Shown: positions 43,698-54,500, counted from the first letter of the stretch. The stretch is 64,000 bases of DNA from Actinoplanes philippinensis (GCF_900113015.1 NZ_FONV01000005.1:594468-658467), one strand, 5' to 3'. Notes: generated from the sequence alone by a model not told the origin. Made by a program: numbers and translations.

Positions 43698-43892
43698 TCA
43701 GACCCCCTCCGGCGAGTCCAGGAGCCGGCGGACCTCGGCGACAAGCTCGGCTTGGAACGCGGCGACGCTGCCGTCGACGACACCGATCCGGTAGTCCGTA
43801 CCGGTCTCCGGGTCGTTGGCACGCTCACCGTCGCGGATGCCGGCGCTGCCGTCGCTGTGACCGGCGGTGTACGCCGCGAATGCTTCTTCCAT
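43698..43892 (-). CDS. Small hypothetical protein
   Basis: A 64-residue protein, MEEAFAAYTAGHSDGSAGIR onward, ending RRLLDSPEGV. It looks soluble and acidic with helices at both ends. ATG at 43892 has GAGGAGG six bases upstream, which fixes the start; longer in-frame extensions lack one. No family is recognised and no function is proposed. It stands alone between the tRNA cluster and the methyltransferase gene, divergent from the latter. Confidence 0.6.
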   Translation of the reverse strand: MEEAFAAYTAGHSDGSAGIRDGERANDPETGTDYRIGVVDGSVAAFQAELVAEVRRLLDSPEGV

Positions 43893-44040
43893 CAGTGCCT
43901 CCTCGAACACGCGCGACAATCTCGCATGCCGGCCGCTCGCCGCAATACCGGCCACCGGTCGGACGAGATCCACCCGTTCCGGCAGCGGCGGGTCAGCCGG
44001 ACGCCAGCGCCGTGACAGCCGCTAGGCGCACGGTTGTCCC

Positions 44041-44673
44041 ATGGGAGAAGAACGAGGGAATCCGGTACGGGGGCGGTTCAACGCCGCGGTGCTGCGCGTT
44101 CTCGACGGGTACGCCCACCGCGTGCTGGGCGGTCACAAGGCGCCGTTGTTCGCCGGCCTGCCGGACCGGGTGGTCGAGATCGGGCCGGGCACGGGGGCGA
44201 ACCTGCGGTACTACCGGCCGGGCACCCGGCTGGTGGCGGTGGAGCCGAACCCGTACATGCACGCCCCGCTGCGGGCGGCGGCACGGCGGCGCGGGATCAC
44301 CGTCGAGCTGCTGCCGTCCGGGGCGGAGCGGATCGATCTGCCGGACGCCTCGGTGGATGTCGTGGTGAGCACGCTGGTGCTGTGCACGGTTCCCGATCCG
44401 GCGGCGGTGATCGGCGAGGTGGCCCGGATCCTGCGGCCGGGCGGGCGGCTGGTCCTGCTGGAGCACGTACGCGCCACGACCGCCGGATACACGCTGCTCC
44501 AGCGGCTGACGGCCGGTCCGTGGCGGTGGCTCTTCGAGGGGTGCGAGCTGTGCCGGGACACCGAGGACACCCTGCGCGGCGCCGGGTTCGCCACGGTCCG
44601 GGTGGAGCGCTATCACGCCCGTACCGTCTTGTTCCCGATCAATCCGCAGATCGCCGGGGAGGCGGTGCGATAG
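44041..44673 (+). CDS. Class I SAM-dependent methyltransferase
   Basis: A 210-residue methyltransferase of the UbiE/phospholipid N-methyltransferase-like type. SAM-binding motif I is VVEIGPGTGANL at about 44-55. The acidic residue ending strand 2 is in LVAVEPNPYM, and VVVSTLVLCTVPDP with LRPGGRLVLLEHV are motifs IV-VI. The C-terminus (WLFEGCELCRDTE) resembles methyltransferases acting on small or lipid substrates. ATG at 44041. The next gene starts 7 bases after the stop, so the two are probably co-transcribed. Confidence 0.9.
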   Translation: MGEERGNPVRGRFNAAVLRVLDGYAHRVLGGHKAPLFAGLPDRVVEIGPGTGANLRYYRPGTRLVAVEPNPYMHAPLRAAARRRGITVELLPSGAERIDLPDASVDVVVSTLVLCTVPDPAAVIGEVARILRPGGRLVLLEHVRATTAGYTLLQRLTAGPWRWLFEGCELCRDTEDTLRGAGFATVRVERYHARTVLFPINPQIAGEAVR

Positions 44674-44680
44674 TCGGCGG

Positions 44681-46228
44681 ATGAGGTTCCGGGTCCTCGG
44701 CGCCGTCCGGGCGTTCACCGCGGAGGGCGCGCCGATCGTCCTGGGCGATCGGCGCCGTGCCCTGCTCGCCGCCCTCCTGGCGCGGGCCGGGCGGGTGGTG
44801 CCCGCCGAGCGCCTGGCCGCGCTGCTGTGGGGTGCGGAGCAGCCGGCCGACCCGGCGGGGGCGTTGCACAGTCAGATCTCCCGGCTGCGGCGGGCGCTGC
44901 CGGGCGTCGTGATCGACACGGCGCCGCCCGGCTACGTGCTGCGGGCCGATCCGGACGAGATCGACGCGGGCCGGTTCGACCGGCTGGTGGCGGCCGCCCG
45001 CCGGCGGGACACGGCCGACCTGCTCGGTGAGGCGCTGGCGTTGTGGGAGGGGCCGGCCTATGCCGGCTTCGCCGACGACGAGGTGGCCCGCCTGGAGGCG
45101 ATCCGGCTGGAGGAGGCCCGGCTGCACGCGACGGAGGCGTGGCACCGGGCGTTGCTCGACGCGGGACGGCCGGAGCTGCCCGCCCTGGAGGCGTTCGTGG
45201 CCGGTCACCCCTTGCGGGAACGGGCCCGCGACACCCTCATGCGTACGCTCTACGCGCTCGGCCGGCAGACCGAGGCCCTCGACGCGTACCGGGAGTACGC
45301 CGACCGCCTGGCCGGGGAGCTGGGTCTGGAGCCGTCGGCGGCGATCCAGGACACCCGTCTGCTGATCCTGCGTCACGCGCTGCCCGGCACGCGGCCCGCG
45401 GTCACGCCGCTGTCCATGCTGGAGGCTCGCTATCTGACCACCCCGGGCGCCCGGACGATCGCGACCGCCTCGCTGGGTGACGGGCCGCCACTGGTGGCGC
45501 TGCCGGGCTGGGTGTCCAGCATCGACGTGATCGCGTCCGGCCGGGATCCCCGCTCGTCGCTGCTGCAGCGCCTGGTCGGGCACGTCCGGCTGACCCTGTA
45601 CGACAGGTTCGGCACCGGACTGTCCCGTGGCCCGGTGACCGATTTCGGGCTGGAGGCGGCGGTCGGCGAGCTGCGCGCGGTGGCCGAGCGGGCCGGCGGC
45701 CCGGTGAGCCTGCTGGCGATGTCCGAGGCCGGCCCGATCGCGGTGGCCCTGGCGGCGACGAGCCCCGAGCTGGTGCGGCGGCTGGTGTTCTTCGGCACCT
45801 ACGCGGACGGGCCGGGCACGTTCCTGCGGCCGGACCTGAACGCCGCCCTGGTGACGATGGTCCGCACGCACTGGGGGCTGGGCGCGAAACTCTTCGCCGA
45901 CCTCTACCGGCCGGACGCGACCGATGCGGCGGCCCGGCATCTGGCCGAGGTGCTGCGGAACTCGGCGGACCGGGAGGTGGCCGCGGCGTACCTGGCCGGC
46001 ACGTACGAGACGGACGTGTCGGCGCTGCTCGGCCGGGTCCGGGCACCGGCGCTGATCCTGCACTACCGGGGTGACCGGGTGATCCCGTTCGCCGGTGGGC
46101 GGCAGCTGGCGGCCGGGCTCTCGGAGGCGCGGCTGATCCCGCTGGACGGGCCGTACCATCTGCCGGACGTCACCGACCTGGACCGGGTGGTGGCCACGAT
46201 CAGCTCCTTCCTGACCACTCCGGGTTGA
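44681..46228 (+). CDS. SARP/AfsR-type BTAD regulator fused to an alpha/beta hydrolase
   Basis: A 515-residue fusion. Residues 1-240 form a SARP-like DNA-binding winged helix (MRFRVLGAVRAF, ALHSQISRLRRAL) and a bacterial transcriptional activation domain (BTAD). Residues about 255-510 are an alpha/beta hydrolase resembling those fused to LuxR or cyclase domains. The nucleophile is Ser at about 348 (LLAMSEAG), an Asp lies in HYRGDRVIPF, and the catalytic His is in GPYHLPD (about 493). The NB-ARC and TPR parts of a full AfsR are absent. The hydrolase may bind or cleave a signal ligand. ATG 44681. Confidence 0.87.
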   Translation: MRFRVLGAVRAFTAEGAPIVLGDRRRALLAALLARAGRVVPAERLAALLWGAEQPADPAGALHSQISRLRRALPGVVIDTAPPGYVLRADPDEIDAGRFDRLVAAARRRDTADLLGEALALWEGPAYAGFADDEVARLEAIRLEEARLHATEAWHRALLDAGRPELPALEAFVAGHPLRERARDTLMRTLYALGRQTEALDAYREYADRLAGELGLEPSAAIQDTRLLILRHALPGTRPAVTPLSMLEARYLTTPGARTIATASLGDGPPLVALPGWVSSIDVIASGRDPRSSLLQRLVGHVRLTLYDRFGTGLSRGPVTDFGLEAAVGELRAVAERAGGPVSLLAMSEAGPIAVALAATSPELVRRLVFFGTYADGPGTFLRPDLNAALVTMVRTHWGLGAKLFADLYRPDATDAAARHLAEVLRNSADREVAAAYLAGTYETDVSALLGRVRAPALILHYRGDRVIPFAGGRQLAAGLSEARLIPLDGPYHLPDVTDLDRVVATISSFLTTPG

Positions 46229-46310
46229 CAGAGGTTTCCTGCTCGGCACACAGAGTCCGCACATACCGGCTCCGCACGATGGTCTTCGCCGACCTCCCGA
46301 GGAGCTACCG

Positions 46311-46922
46311 ATGACAGTGAACGACCGGCTGACCACCGCCGTCCCCCGCGACCCGTGGGCCGCCCACGCCGACGAGCCGCCGACCACGGCGACCGAGATC
46401 ATCGCGGTCCCGCGGCAGATCACCGCCGAGGAGGAGTCCGCGAAGGCGGAACCGGTGGATGACGCGGAGAAGGCAGCGGAAGCGGACAAGGTGGAGACCC
46501 CGGACGCGACCGGGATCCCCGGCGGCCCGCTCCCGCCGGCGCCGCCGGCCGCGTCGTGGCAGATCCCGGCGGGCAAGCCGAAGCGCAGCCCGAAGGTGGT
46601 GCTGCTCGCCGCCGTCCTGGTCACCGCGATCGCCAGCTCCGGCATCACGGCCGGGATCATGACGGCGATCGGTGGTGACGCCGCGCCGGCCGCCACCACG
46701 CAGAACGGCTCGACCGGCGGGCAGGGCGGTCCGGGCGGCGGTTTCGGCGGCGGCCCCGGCGGCGGCATGCGCGGAGGCGGCGGCATGCCCGGCGGCGCCC
46801 AGCAGGACTCCGGCGGCCAGCCGGATTCCGGTACGACACAGCAGGACCCGGGCACGGCCCAGCCGGACTCCGGCGCCACCCAGCAGGATGCCACCACCCA
46901 GCAGGGCACCACCGGCACCTGA
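46311..46922 (+). CDS. Single-pass membrane protein with Gly-rich and Gln/Asp-rich tail
   Basis: A 203-residue protein of unknown family. The cytoplasmic part (1-95) is acidic and disordered. One transmembrane helix spans about 96-119. The extracytoplasmic tail is low complexity: glycine repeats with Phe/Met/Arg (about 128-160), then repeats such as QQDPGTAQPDSGATQQD. ATG at 46311 has GAGGAG upstream. The compositional bias may reflect a flexible cell-surface anchor. It is followed by a strong terminator, so the transcript ends here. Confidence 0.7.
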   Translation: MTVNDRLTTAVPRDPWAAHADEPPTTATEIIAVPRQITAEEESAKAEPVDDAEKAAEADKVETPDATGIPGGPLPPAPPAASWQIPAGKPKRSPKVVLLAAVLVTAIASSGITAGIMTAIGGDAAPAATTQNGSTGGQGGPGGGFGGGPGGGMRGGGGMPGGAQQDSGGQPDSGTTQQDPGTAQPDSGATQQDATTQQGTTGT

Positions 46923-46927
46923 GATCA

Positions 46928-46974
46928 CGGCGCGGATGACCCGGCTCCGCGCGTGAGCCGGGTCATCCGCGCCG
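46928..46974. terminator. Strong terminator stem-loop
   Basis: A 19-bp perfect stem (CGGCGCGGATGACCCGGCT and its complement) with a 9-base loop, 5 bases after the stop. It isolates the GGDEF-EAL gene from upstream transcription. Confidence 0.8.
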
Positions 46975-46981
46975 ACTTCGA

Positions 46982-47008
46982 TAAGACCGGCCCCACCCTC
47001 GCCGATAG
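46982..47008 (+). promoter_or_regulatory. FliA/WhiG-type promoter candidate for the GGDEF-EAL gene
   Basis: TAAG, exactly 15 bases, GCCGATAG, against the motility-sigma consensus TAAA-N15-GCCGATAA. The -10 ends 6 bases before the ATG at 47015, so the transcript would be leaderless or nearly so. Confidence 0.45.
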
Positions 47009-47014
47009 AGGGGC

Positions 47015-49303
47015 ATGACCCACGTCCAGGCCACCGGCGAAGCGCGCACCGCTCGGGCCGTCCTCGAGTTCCGGTTGCACCTGTGCGTGGGAGTGGCGCT
47101 GGTCGTCACCCTGCTGGCCGGGCCGGAGCAGTTGTCCTCACCGATCATGGCGCTGCTCCTGGCGCAGGGGATGTTCGCGATCCACCGGGGTCCGCGGCTG
47201 AACCGGCCGGCCGACGAGCGGCCGTGGCGCTACATCCGTCACGGCTCCTGGTTCTTCGTCGCCAGCTGCCTGCTGCGGGTGGTCCGGGAGTTGGGTGGCC
47301 TGCCGGAGTGGCTGACGCTCCTGCCGGATCTGCTGACCGTACCGGCGTACCTCATGGTGGGTTTCTGCTTCATGGTCATGCTGCGGCGGCGGCTGGCCGA
47401 CGACGACGACTCGGCGCGGATCGACGCCCTGCTGGTGGGGCTCAGCATCGCCTTCCTCACCTGGGTCTTCCTGATCGCGCCCAACCTGGCCGCCGAGATG
47501 AGCGGGTCGCAGCTGGTCAATGCGGTCTTCCCGGTCTTCGACGTGACGATCCTGGTGCTCGGCGCCCGGCTGATGCTGTCCCAGGGTGTCCGGCAGCCGG
47601 CGCTGTGGACGCTGGTCCTCGCCTGTGCGGCGCTGTTCACCGGGGACGTCCTCTACTGCCTGCGTGAGGCGCTGGAGGTGGGTGTCCCGCAGCAGGTGGT
47701 CGACGCGTTCCTGCTGCTGATGTTCGTCCTGCTGACCGGGGCGGCGATGCACCCGTCGATGCGGTCGCTCACCGAGCCGCAGCGGGGCGTGACCCGCGAC
47801 CTGAGCCGTGGCCGGACCGTCCTGATCGTGGCGATGGTGATCCTCCCGGTCGGGCTGACCGCGCTGATGCCGCCGGGTACCCCGATGAGTTACGTGTTCC
47901 GCGCCGTCCTGTGCCTGGCGCTGGTGCTGACCGTGCTGATCCGGGTGATCCGGTCGAACAACTCGCGGGCCCGCGCCGAGCAGATCAGCCGGCGCCGGGT
48001 CACCCACGACACGCTCACCGACCTGCCCAACCGTGAGCTGCTGACCGAGACGGTGTCGCGCTGGGCCGAGCGGGCCGCCGGCGAGCGGCTGGAGATCAGC
48101 CTGCTCTTCCTGGACCTCGACCGGTTCAAAATGATCAACGACAACTGGGGGCACCGGGTCGGCGACGAGCTGCTCCGGGCGGTCGCCGCGCGGCTGGTCC
48201 AGCAGGTGCGCGCGGAGGACGTGGTCAGCCGGATCGGCGGCGACGAGTTCGTGGTGGCCCTGGCCGGCCCGCCCAGCGAACGGCTGGGCGAGCAGCTGGC
48301 GGAGCGGCTGATCGCCGAGTTCAACCGGCCGTTCTCGCTCTCCATCGGCGATGTGGTGACCTCGGTGTCGATCGGGGTGGCCAGGTCCGGCGGCGACGTG
48401 CACGCGCTGGACCTGATCCGTGACGCGGACACGTCGATGTACCAGGCCAAGAGCAACGGCCGCAACATGTACGCGCTCTTCGACGCCTCGATGCGGGACC
48501 AGGTGCAGGACCGGGTCCGCCTGGAGCAGGCGCTGCGCGGCGCGGTCGAGCGCGGGGAGCTGGCCGCGCACTTCCAGCCGATCGTCGACCTGGCCTCCGG
48601 CGAGCTGGACGGTTTCGAGGCGCTGATGCGGTGGCACTCGCCGCAGCTGGGGCACGTGTCGCCGGTGCAGTTCATCCCGATCGCCGAGGAGACCGGCATG
48701 ATCGAGGAGATGGGCTCGTGGCTGCTGCGCGAGTCGGTCCGGCAGCTTGCCGAGTGGACCGAGCGGCGCGGGCCGGACGCGCGTCCGCTGCACGTGTCGG
48801 TCAATGTCGCGGTGCGCCAGCTGCGTGACGGCTCGCTGGTACGGCTGGTCGACGACGCCCTGCGTGAGCACAACCTGCAGCCGTCCGCCCTGTGGCTGGA
48901 GATCACCGAGTCCGGCGTGATGGAGGACCTGGAGACGGCCCTGCTGACCCTGGACGCGCTGCGGACGATGGGCGTCACGCTGGCCGTGGACGACTTCGGC
49001 ACCGGCTACTCCTCGCTGAGCTACCTGGACCGGCTCCCGGTCGGCATCGTCAAGATCGACCGGTCGTTCGTCTCGGGGGTCGGCGGGAACGGCGCCAAGG
49101 AGCCGATCGTCCGGGCGGTCCTGGCGATGACCCGGGCGATGGGACACCGGGTGGTGGCCGAGGGCGTGGAGACCGAGGCCCAGCGCGACTGGCTCCGCGA
49201 GCAGGGCTGTGACCTGGTGCAGGGATGGCTTTACAGCAAGGCCGACCTGCCCGCCAACCTCACGGCGTGGATCGACCGGGCGCCCGCCCTGTCCGAGGCC
49301 TGA
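47015..49303 (+). CDS. Membrane GGDEF-EAL c-di-GMP turnover protein
   Basis: A 762-residue protein. The N-terminal third has about eight to ten transmembrane helices with no recognised sensor name. A GGDEF domain follows with an intact GGDEF at about 408-412 (SRIGGDEFVVAL), and an EAL domain with FEALMRW (about 534), NVAVRQL, EITESGVM, DDFGTGYSSL, VKIDRSFV and VAEGVE. Both catalytic motifs look active, so it may synthesise and degrade c-di-GMP. ATG at 47015. A chemoreceptor-PilZ gene follows after 86 bases with its own promoter. Confidence 0.93.
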   Translation: MTHVQATGEARTARAVLEFRLHLCVGVALVVTLLAGPEQLSSPIMALLLAQGMFAIHRGPRLNRPADERPWRYIRHGSWFFVASCLLRVVRELGGLPEWLTLLPDLLTVPAYLMVGFCFMVMLRRRLADDDDSARIDALLVGLSIAFLTWVFLIAPNLAAEMSGSQLVNAVFPVFDVTILVLGARLMLSQGVRQPALWTLVLACAALFTGDVLYCLREALEVGVPQQVVDAFLLLMFVLLTGAAMHPSMRSLTEPQRGVTRDLSRGRTVLIVAMVILPVGLTALMPPGTPMSYVFRAVLCLALVLTVLIRVIRSNNSRARAEQISRRRVTHDTLTDLPNRELLTETVSRWAERAAGERLEISLLFLDLDRFKMINDNWGHRVGDELLRAVAARLVQQVRAEDVVSRIGGDEFVVALAGPPSERLGEQLAERLIAEFNRPFSLSIGDVVTSVSIGVARSGGDVHALDLIRDADTSMYQAKSNGRNMYALFDASMRDQVQDRVRLEQALRGAVERGELAAHFQPIVDLASGELDGFEALMRWHSPQLGHVSPVQFIPIAEETGMIEEMGSWLLRESVRQLAEWTERRGPDARPLHVSVNVAVRQLRDGSLVRLVDDALREHNLQPSALWLEITESGVMEDLETALLTLDALRTMGVTLAVDDFGTGYSSLSYLDRLPVGIVKIDRSFVSGVGGNGAKEPIVRAVLAMTRAMGHRVVAEGVETEAQRDWLREQGCDLVQGWLYSKADLPANLTAWIDRAPALSEA

Positions 49304-49352
49304 GGTTCGCCGGCTCCGGGGTGCGGTGGTGGCCCCGGGAGGACGTGAACGC

Positions 49353-49381
49353 CGGACACGTTTCGGGTTCTGCCGTATAAA
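49353..49381 (+). promoter_or_regulatory. Promoter candidate for the chemoreceptor-PilZ gene
   Basis: CGGACA, 17 bases, TATAAA, ending 8 bases before the ATG at 49390. The transcript leader would be very short. No ribosome binding site is visible, consistent with a leaderless start. Confidence 0.45.
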
Positions 49382-49389
49382 AGCCATAT

Positions 49390-51453
49390 ATGACGTCGAG
49401 TACCTCACCACCGTTGCTACGCCCGGTCCTCCGGGTCGCCGACCGGATCCGCACCGCGACACGGCTCGGCGTCGTCGTGTTCACGCTGCTGATCCCCGGC
49501 GCCCTGGCCACCGGCATGTACACCGCCGTGACCTCGGCCGACATCACCTTCAGCAGCCGCGAGCGGGAGGGCGCCGACGTCCTGCTCGCGGTGCTCACCG
49601 CTCTCACCGACACGGCGGGCGGGCGTACCCCCGATCTCGCCGCCGTCCGCACCGCCGCCGGGGCCTGGCCGGCCCTGGCGCTCGCCGACGCGGTGGCGTC
49701 CGTCCCGGACGTCGGCGACGGCTCCGCGCCGGCCCGGATCGCCACCGCCACCGCCCTGGCCGCCCTGGTCACGCAGGTCGGCAACAACTCCAACCTGATC
49801 CTCGACCCGGACCTGGACTCGTTCTACGTGATGGACGCCCAGGTGGTGCAGCTGCCGCAGGCGATCCTCGCCGCGATGCAGGCGGCCCTGCCGGTGCCCG
49901 AGGGCACCGCCGCCCGGGCCGCGGTGGCCACCCAGGCGGTGCTGGCCGGACGGCTGGCCGGCGCCGCGGGCGCGCTGCGCAACGACGCCACCACGGCGGC
50001 CGCGAACACCCACGATCCCGCTCTCGCCGGCCGGATCGGCGATCCGGTGCAGGAGTTCGCCGACCGCCTCGACGCGCTCGGCCGGCAGCTCACCGAGACG
50101 CTCGACCGGCCCGGCCCGGCCGATGCGGCAGCGGTCGCCGAGGCCGGCGCCGCCGTGGTACGGCCGCTGCACGACGCCCTGAACACGCTGCTGGAAGCGC
50201 GGATCGGCACCCTGTCGCTGGAGCGGGCCGTGGTGCTGACCGTGTCGATCGGCGGTTTCCTGCTGGCGCTCTGGTTCGCGCTCGGGGTGCTCTGGCGGAC
50301 CGCCCACGACGTACGGCAGACGGTCGCCGCGGTGACCGCGATCGCCGGATCCGACCTGGAGCCGCGGCCGGTGCCGGAGGGCCGTGACGAGATGGGCGAC
50401 ATCGGCCGGGCGCTGACCGTGGCCCGGGACCGGCTGCTGGCCCAGGAGGCGGCACTGGCCAGCGCGGAGGTCGCCCGGGAGCAGCAGCTCCGGGCCGGGT
50501 TCCAGCACCAGCGGCGTGCCGAGACACAGTTCCGCCGCCGCACCCAGGAGATCGTCGACGAGTCCACCACGGTGATCGCCGGAGAGCTGCGGCAGGTGAC
50601 CGAGAAGGTCGGCGAGGTCCGCGGGTCGTCCGAGGTGATCGACGAGCGGATCACCGTGGCCGACGTGGCCGCCACCGCGATCGTCGGACAGGCCCACCAG
50701 GCGGAACAGGTGATCACCTCGCTCGAGTCGAGCCTGCGCCGGGTGGCGACCGGCGCCGCCCTGGTCACCGACATCGCACGGCAGACCCGGCTGCTGGCGC
50801 TGAACGCGACGATCGAGGCGGCCCGGGCCGGGGACCTGGGATACGGCTTCACCGTCGTCGCCGACGAGGTCAAGCAGCTCGCCACCCACACCACCGAGTC
50901 GACCGACCAGATCATCGAGACCATCCACGACCTGGAGCGGGACACCACCGCGATGGCCCACACGATCACCACGATGACCGAGGGCATCGCGGCGGTCAGC
51001 GAGGCGGCGGTGTCGCTGCGGGCGGTCGCCGCCGACCAGTCCACGCTGATGGGCCGGCTGGGCGAGCAGATGACGAACACACTGGGCCGGGTGGAGGAGA
51101 TGGCCGACCTGGCGCACCGTCTGGAGCGGCGTGAGCACGACCGGATCGCGATGGCCGGGCGGGTGGTGCTGCATTGTGCGGGCCGGCCGGCCGTGGAGGC
51201 CTCGCTGGTCAACATCAGCGCCGGCGGCCTGCGCTGTCTGACGAACGGCGGCGAGCCGATGGCCGAGGGCACCGACCTGGACGTCGACCTGACCAGCGGC
51301 GACGACCGGATGACCGTGCCGGCCCGGGTGGTGCACGCGGCACCGGCCCGCGGCGGCCTGGAGCTGGGTCTCCAGTTCCTGATCGCCGACGACACCCAAG
51401 CCGCCCGCCTGGCCGCGATGGCGGACCGGCTGATCGGCGTCGACGGGGACTGA
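49390..51453 (+). CDS. Methyl-accepting chemotaxis-type receptor with C-terminal PilZ domain
   Basis: A 687-residue transmembrane receptor. Helix 1 is at about 25-45, the periplasmic-side sensor region at 46-275, helix 2 at about 278-300, then a HAMP domain. The signalling hairpin is [20 protein letters not shown] (about 461-480) and [18 protein letters not shown]. After it comes a PilZ domain (about 575-675) with [10 protein letters not shown] (RxxxR) and NISAGGLR (usual D/NxSxxG), the residues that bind c-di-GMP. The fusion links chemosensory signalling to c-di-GMP. No che genes lie in the window. ATG 49390, nearly leaderless. Confidence 0.92.
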   Translation: MTSSTSPPLLRPVLRVADRIRTATRLGVVVFTLLIPGALATGMYTAVTSADITFSSREREGADVLLAVLTALTDTAGGRTPDLAAVRTAAGAWPALALADAVASVPDVGDGSAPARIATATALAALVTQVGNNSNLILDPDLDSFYVMDAQVVQLPQAILAAMQAALPVPEGTAARAAVATQAVLAGRLAGAAGALRNDATTAAANTHDPALAGRIGDPVQEFADRLDALGRQLTETLDRPGPADAAAVAEAGAAVVRPLHDALNTLLEARIGTLSLERAVVLTVSIGGFLLALWFALGVLWRTAHDVRQTVAAVTAIAGSDLEPRPVPEGRDEMGDIGRALTVARDRLLAQEAALASAEVAREQQLRAGFQHQRRAETQFRRRTQEIVDESTTVIAGELRQVTEKVGEVRGSSEVIDERITVADVAATAIVGQAHQAEQVITSLESSLRRVATGAALVTDIARQTRLLALNATIEAARAGDLGYGFTVVADEVKQLATHTTESTDQIIETIHDLERDTTAMAHTITTMTEGIAAVSEAAVSLRAVAADQSTLMGRLGEQMTNTLGRVEEMADLAHRLERREHDRIAMAGRVVLHCAGRPAVEASLVNISAGGLRCLTNGGEPMAEGTDLDVDLTSGDDRMTVPARVVHAAPARGGLELGLQFLIADDTQAARLAAMADRLIGVDGD

Positions 51454-51535
51454 CGTCCGCTGATGGGACGACGTGGACGGTGACGACTCTCACCCCTAGG
51501 CTGAGCCGGCGCGATGTCGGTGTCCGAAGGGGAGT

Positions 51536-54500
51536 GTGGTGCGGTTCCGGCTTCTGGGTCCGGTCGAGGCGGCCGAGGAGGAGCGGGTCGTCGTGCTGGG
51601 CGCTCTCAAGCAGCGGCACCTGCTGGCCTCCCTCCTGTTCGACGGCGGGCACCCGGTCACCTTCGAGACCCTGATCGACCGGCTCTGGGGCGACGAGCCG
51701 CCGGCCGACGCGCGCGGCGCCCTCTACGGCTACGTGGCCCGGCTGCGCCGGGTCGTCAAGGACAGCACCGGTGTCACGCTGGTGCGCTGGTCGGGCGGCT
51801 ACACGCTGCAGGTCCCGGAGGGCTCGGTCGACCTGTTCCGGTTCCGCCAGCTGCTCGACACGGCACGGTCGGCGGGCCCGGAGGACCGGCTGGCGCTGCT
51901 GGAGGAGGCGCTCGGGCTGTGGCGCGGCGACGCCCTGGCCGGACTGCCCGGCGAGTGGGCCCAGCGCACCCGGGAGAGCCTGGACCAGCATCGGCTGGGC
52001 GCGCTGGCCGACTGGGCGCTGACCGCGATCGCCCGGGGCCGGCATGCCGAGGCCGTCGACCGGCTGGCCGTGGCGCTGGCCCGGGACCCGCTCTGCGAGC
52101 CGCTGATCGCGGCGATGATGCGCGCGCTGCACGCCTCCGGCCGTACCGTCGAGGCTCTTGACCTCTTCGCCCGGTCCCGTAACCGGATCGTCGATGAGCT
52201 GGGCACCGAGCCGGGCCCGCTGTTGCGCGAGGCGCACACCAGCGTGCTGCGCGAGCCGGCCGAGGCGGCGCGCCCGGCGCGGCCGTTCCTGTTGCCGCCG
52301 GACCTGCCGGACTACACCGGTTTCGACGACGCGGTGTCCGCCGTCGTCGAGGCGCTGCGCACCTCCTCGGGGAGCCCGGTCGTGGTCGTCTCCGGGCAGG
52401 GCGGCGCGGGGAAGACGGCGTTCGCGGTGCACGTGGCGCACGCCGTCCGCGAGCAGTATCCGGACGGGTTGCTCTTCCTCAACGTGGGTGGCGCCGATCC
52501 GCTGGAGCCGGCCGAGGCGCTGAGCCGGCTGCTGCGCATGCTCGGCGTCACCGACGCGGACGCGCAGGGCAACTCCGACCTGCGGGAACGGGAGGCCCGG
52601 TACCGTGCCGAACTGGCCGGCCGCCGGGTGCTGGTGGTCGTCGACGACGCCGTCGGGGCGCGGCAGATCCACCCCTTCATGCCCGGTGACGCCGGGTCGG
52701 CGCTGCTCGTGACCAGCCGGAACCGGCTCGTCACGGTGGCCGCGACGCGCCGGGTGGAGCTGAGCACGATGACCGCCGCGGAGGCGCGGGCGCTGCTGAC
52801 CCGGGTGATCGGCCGGGAGCGGGCGGACGCCGATCCACAACAGACGGAGCGGCTGATCGCCCTGTGCGCGCGGCTGCCGCTCGCGGTGCGGGTCGCCGCG
52901 GCCCGGCTGGCGGCGCGTCCGCACTGGTCGGTGGGCCAGCTCGCCGACCGGCTCGACGACGAGCGGCGCCGGCTCGACGAGCTGGCCGTCGACGACCTGG
53001 AGGTCCGGGCCGGGCTGGCCGTCGGCTATCGCGGGCTGAGTCCCCGGGCGCAGCTGACCTTCCGGGCGCTGGGCTGCCTCGACCCGCCGGTGCTGACCGC
53101 GATCACGGTGGCCGCGCTGCTGGGCGCCGGGCCGGACGAGGCCGACGACCTGGTCGAGGAGATCACCGACGCCCGCCTGCTGGACGTGGTCGCCTCGGAC
53201 GGCGGCTTCACCCGGTACCGGATGCACGACCTGGTCCGGCTCTACGCTGGGGAACTGGCCCGCGCCGACCCGGTCCGGGAGACCGTCACCGCGGCGGTGG
53301 CGGCGCTGCTGCGGCTGGTGGAGCACCTGGCGCAGCAGCTGCCGGTGGCCACGCCGCGGCTCTACCATCCGGTGCTCCCGGAGCCGCCCGCCGGCTGGGC
53401 GGCCGCCCTCGACCGGGCCGACCTGCGGCGCTGGTTCGACGACGAGGAGCCGGCGCTGATCGCGGCGGTGGAGCGGGCCGCCTCCCTGGACCTGGTGGCG
53501 GCGGCCTGCGGCCTGGCCGACGCGCTGGTCTTCGCGTCGTTCGCGGCGCGCAACAACTTCGACGGCTGGGAGCGCACGCACACCGCGGCGAGCGCGGCGG
53601 CCCGCCGCTCCGGCGACCGCCTGGCCGAGGCGGCGATGGAGTGCGGCATCGGCCAGCTGCGGTACGCCCAGGACCGGTTCGCGGAGTCGCGGTCGCACTT
53701 CTCCCGCGCCGCCGGGCTGTTCGAGGCGGCCGGCCACGACCGGGGGCAGGCGGTGGCCCTGAACGGGCTCGGCACGGTCGGTCGTGAGCTGGGTGAGCAC
53801 ACGATCGCGCTGCCGCAGATCAACCGGGCGCTGGAGGTGCTGGACCGGCTCGGCGACGACGCGGGGGTGGCGCACGCCCACTACAGCCTCGGGTTCGCGC
53901 ATCGTGAGCTCGGCGACGACGAGGTGGCGCTGGACCATCTCGCGGCCGCGCTGGCCCGCTACCGCCGGATCGGCCACCGGCGCGGGGAGCTGATCGCGAT
54001 CCGCGGCATGGGCCTGGTGCACCGGGCGCGCGGCGAGCTCGACAAGGCCGAGGAGCTGTGTTCGGCGGCGCACACCATCGCCACCGGGATCGGCGAGACG
54101 CACCTCGCGGCGTACACCGCTCAGGCGCTCGCCAAGGTGTGGCTCCGGCAGGGCAACCCGGACCGGGGGCTGGAGCCGCTGCGGGTCGCGCTGGCCGCCA
54201 CCACCGGGCGACGCGACGGGCACGGCACCGCGCTGGTCACCCGCACCCTCGGCGAGCTGCACCTGGCCGCCGGGCGGCTGACCGAGGCGGGCGAGCTGCT
54301 GGAGTCGGCGTCGGCGCAGTGGCGCGACATCGGCATGGATCTCAGCCGGGCCCGCACGCTGCGCGATCTGGGCGCCGTCCGCTGCGCGTCCGGCGATCAC
54401 GAGGCCGCGCATCGGCTCTGGTCCGCGGCGGGAGACGTCTTTCAAGCCCTGGGGGTACGGGAGAACGCCGAGCTGACCGAGTGGCGCGCCCGGTTCGGCT

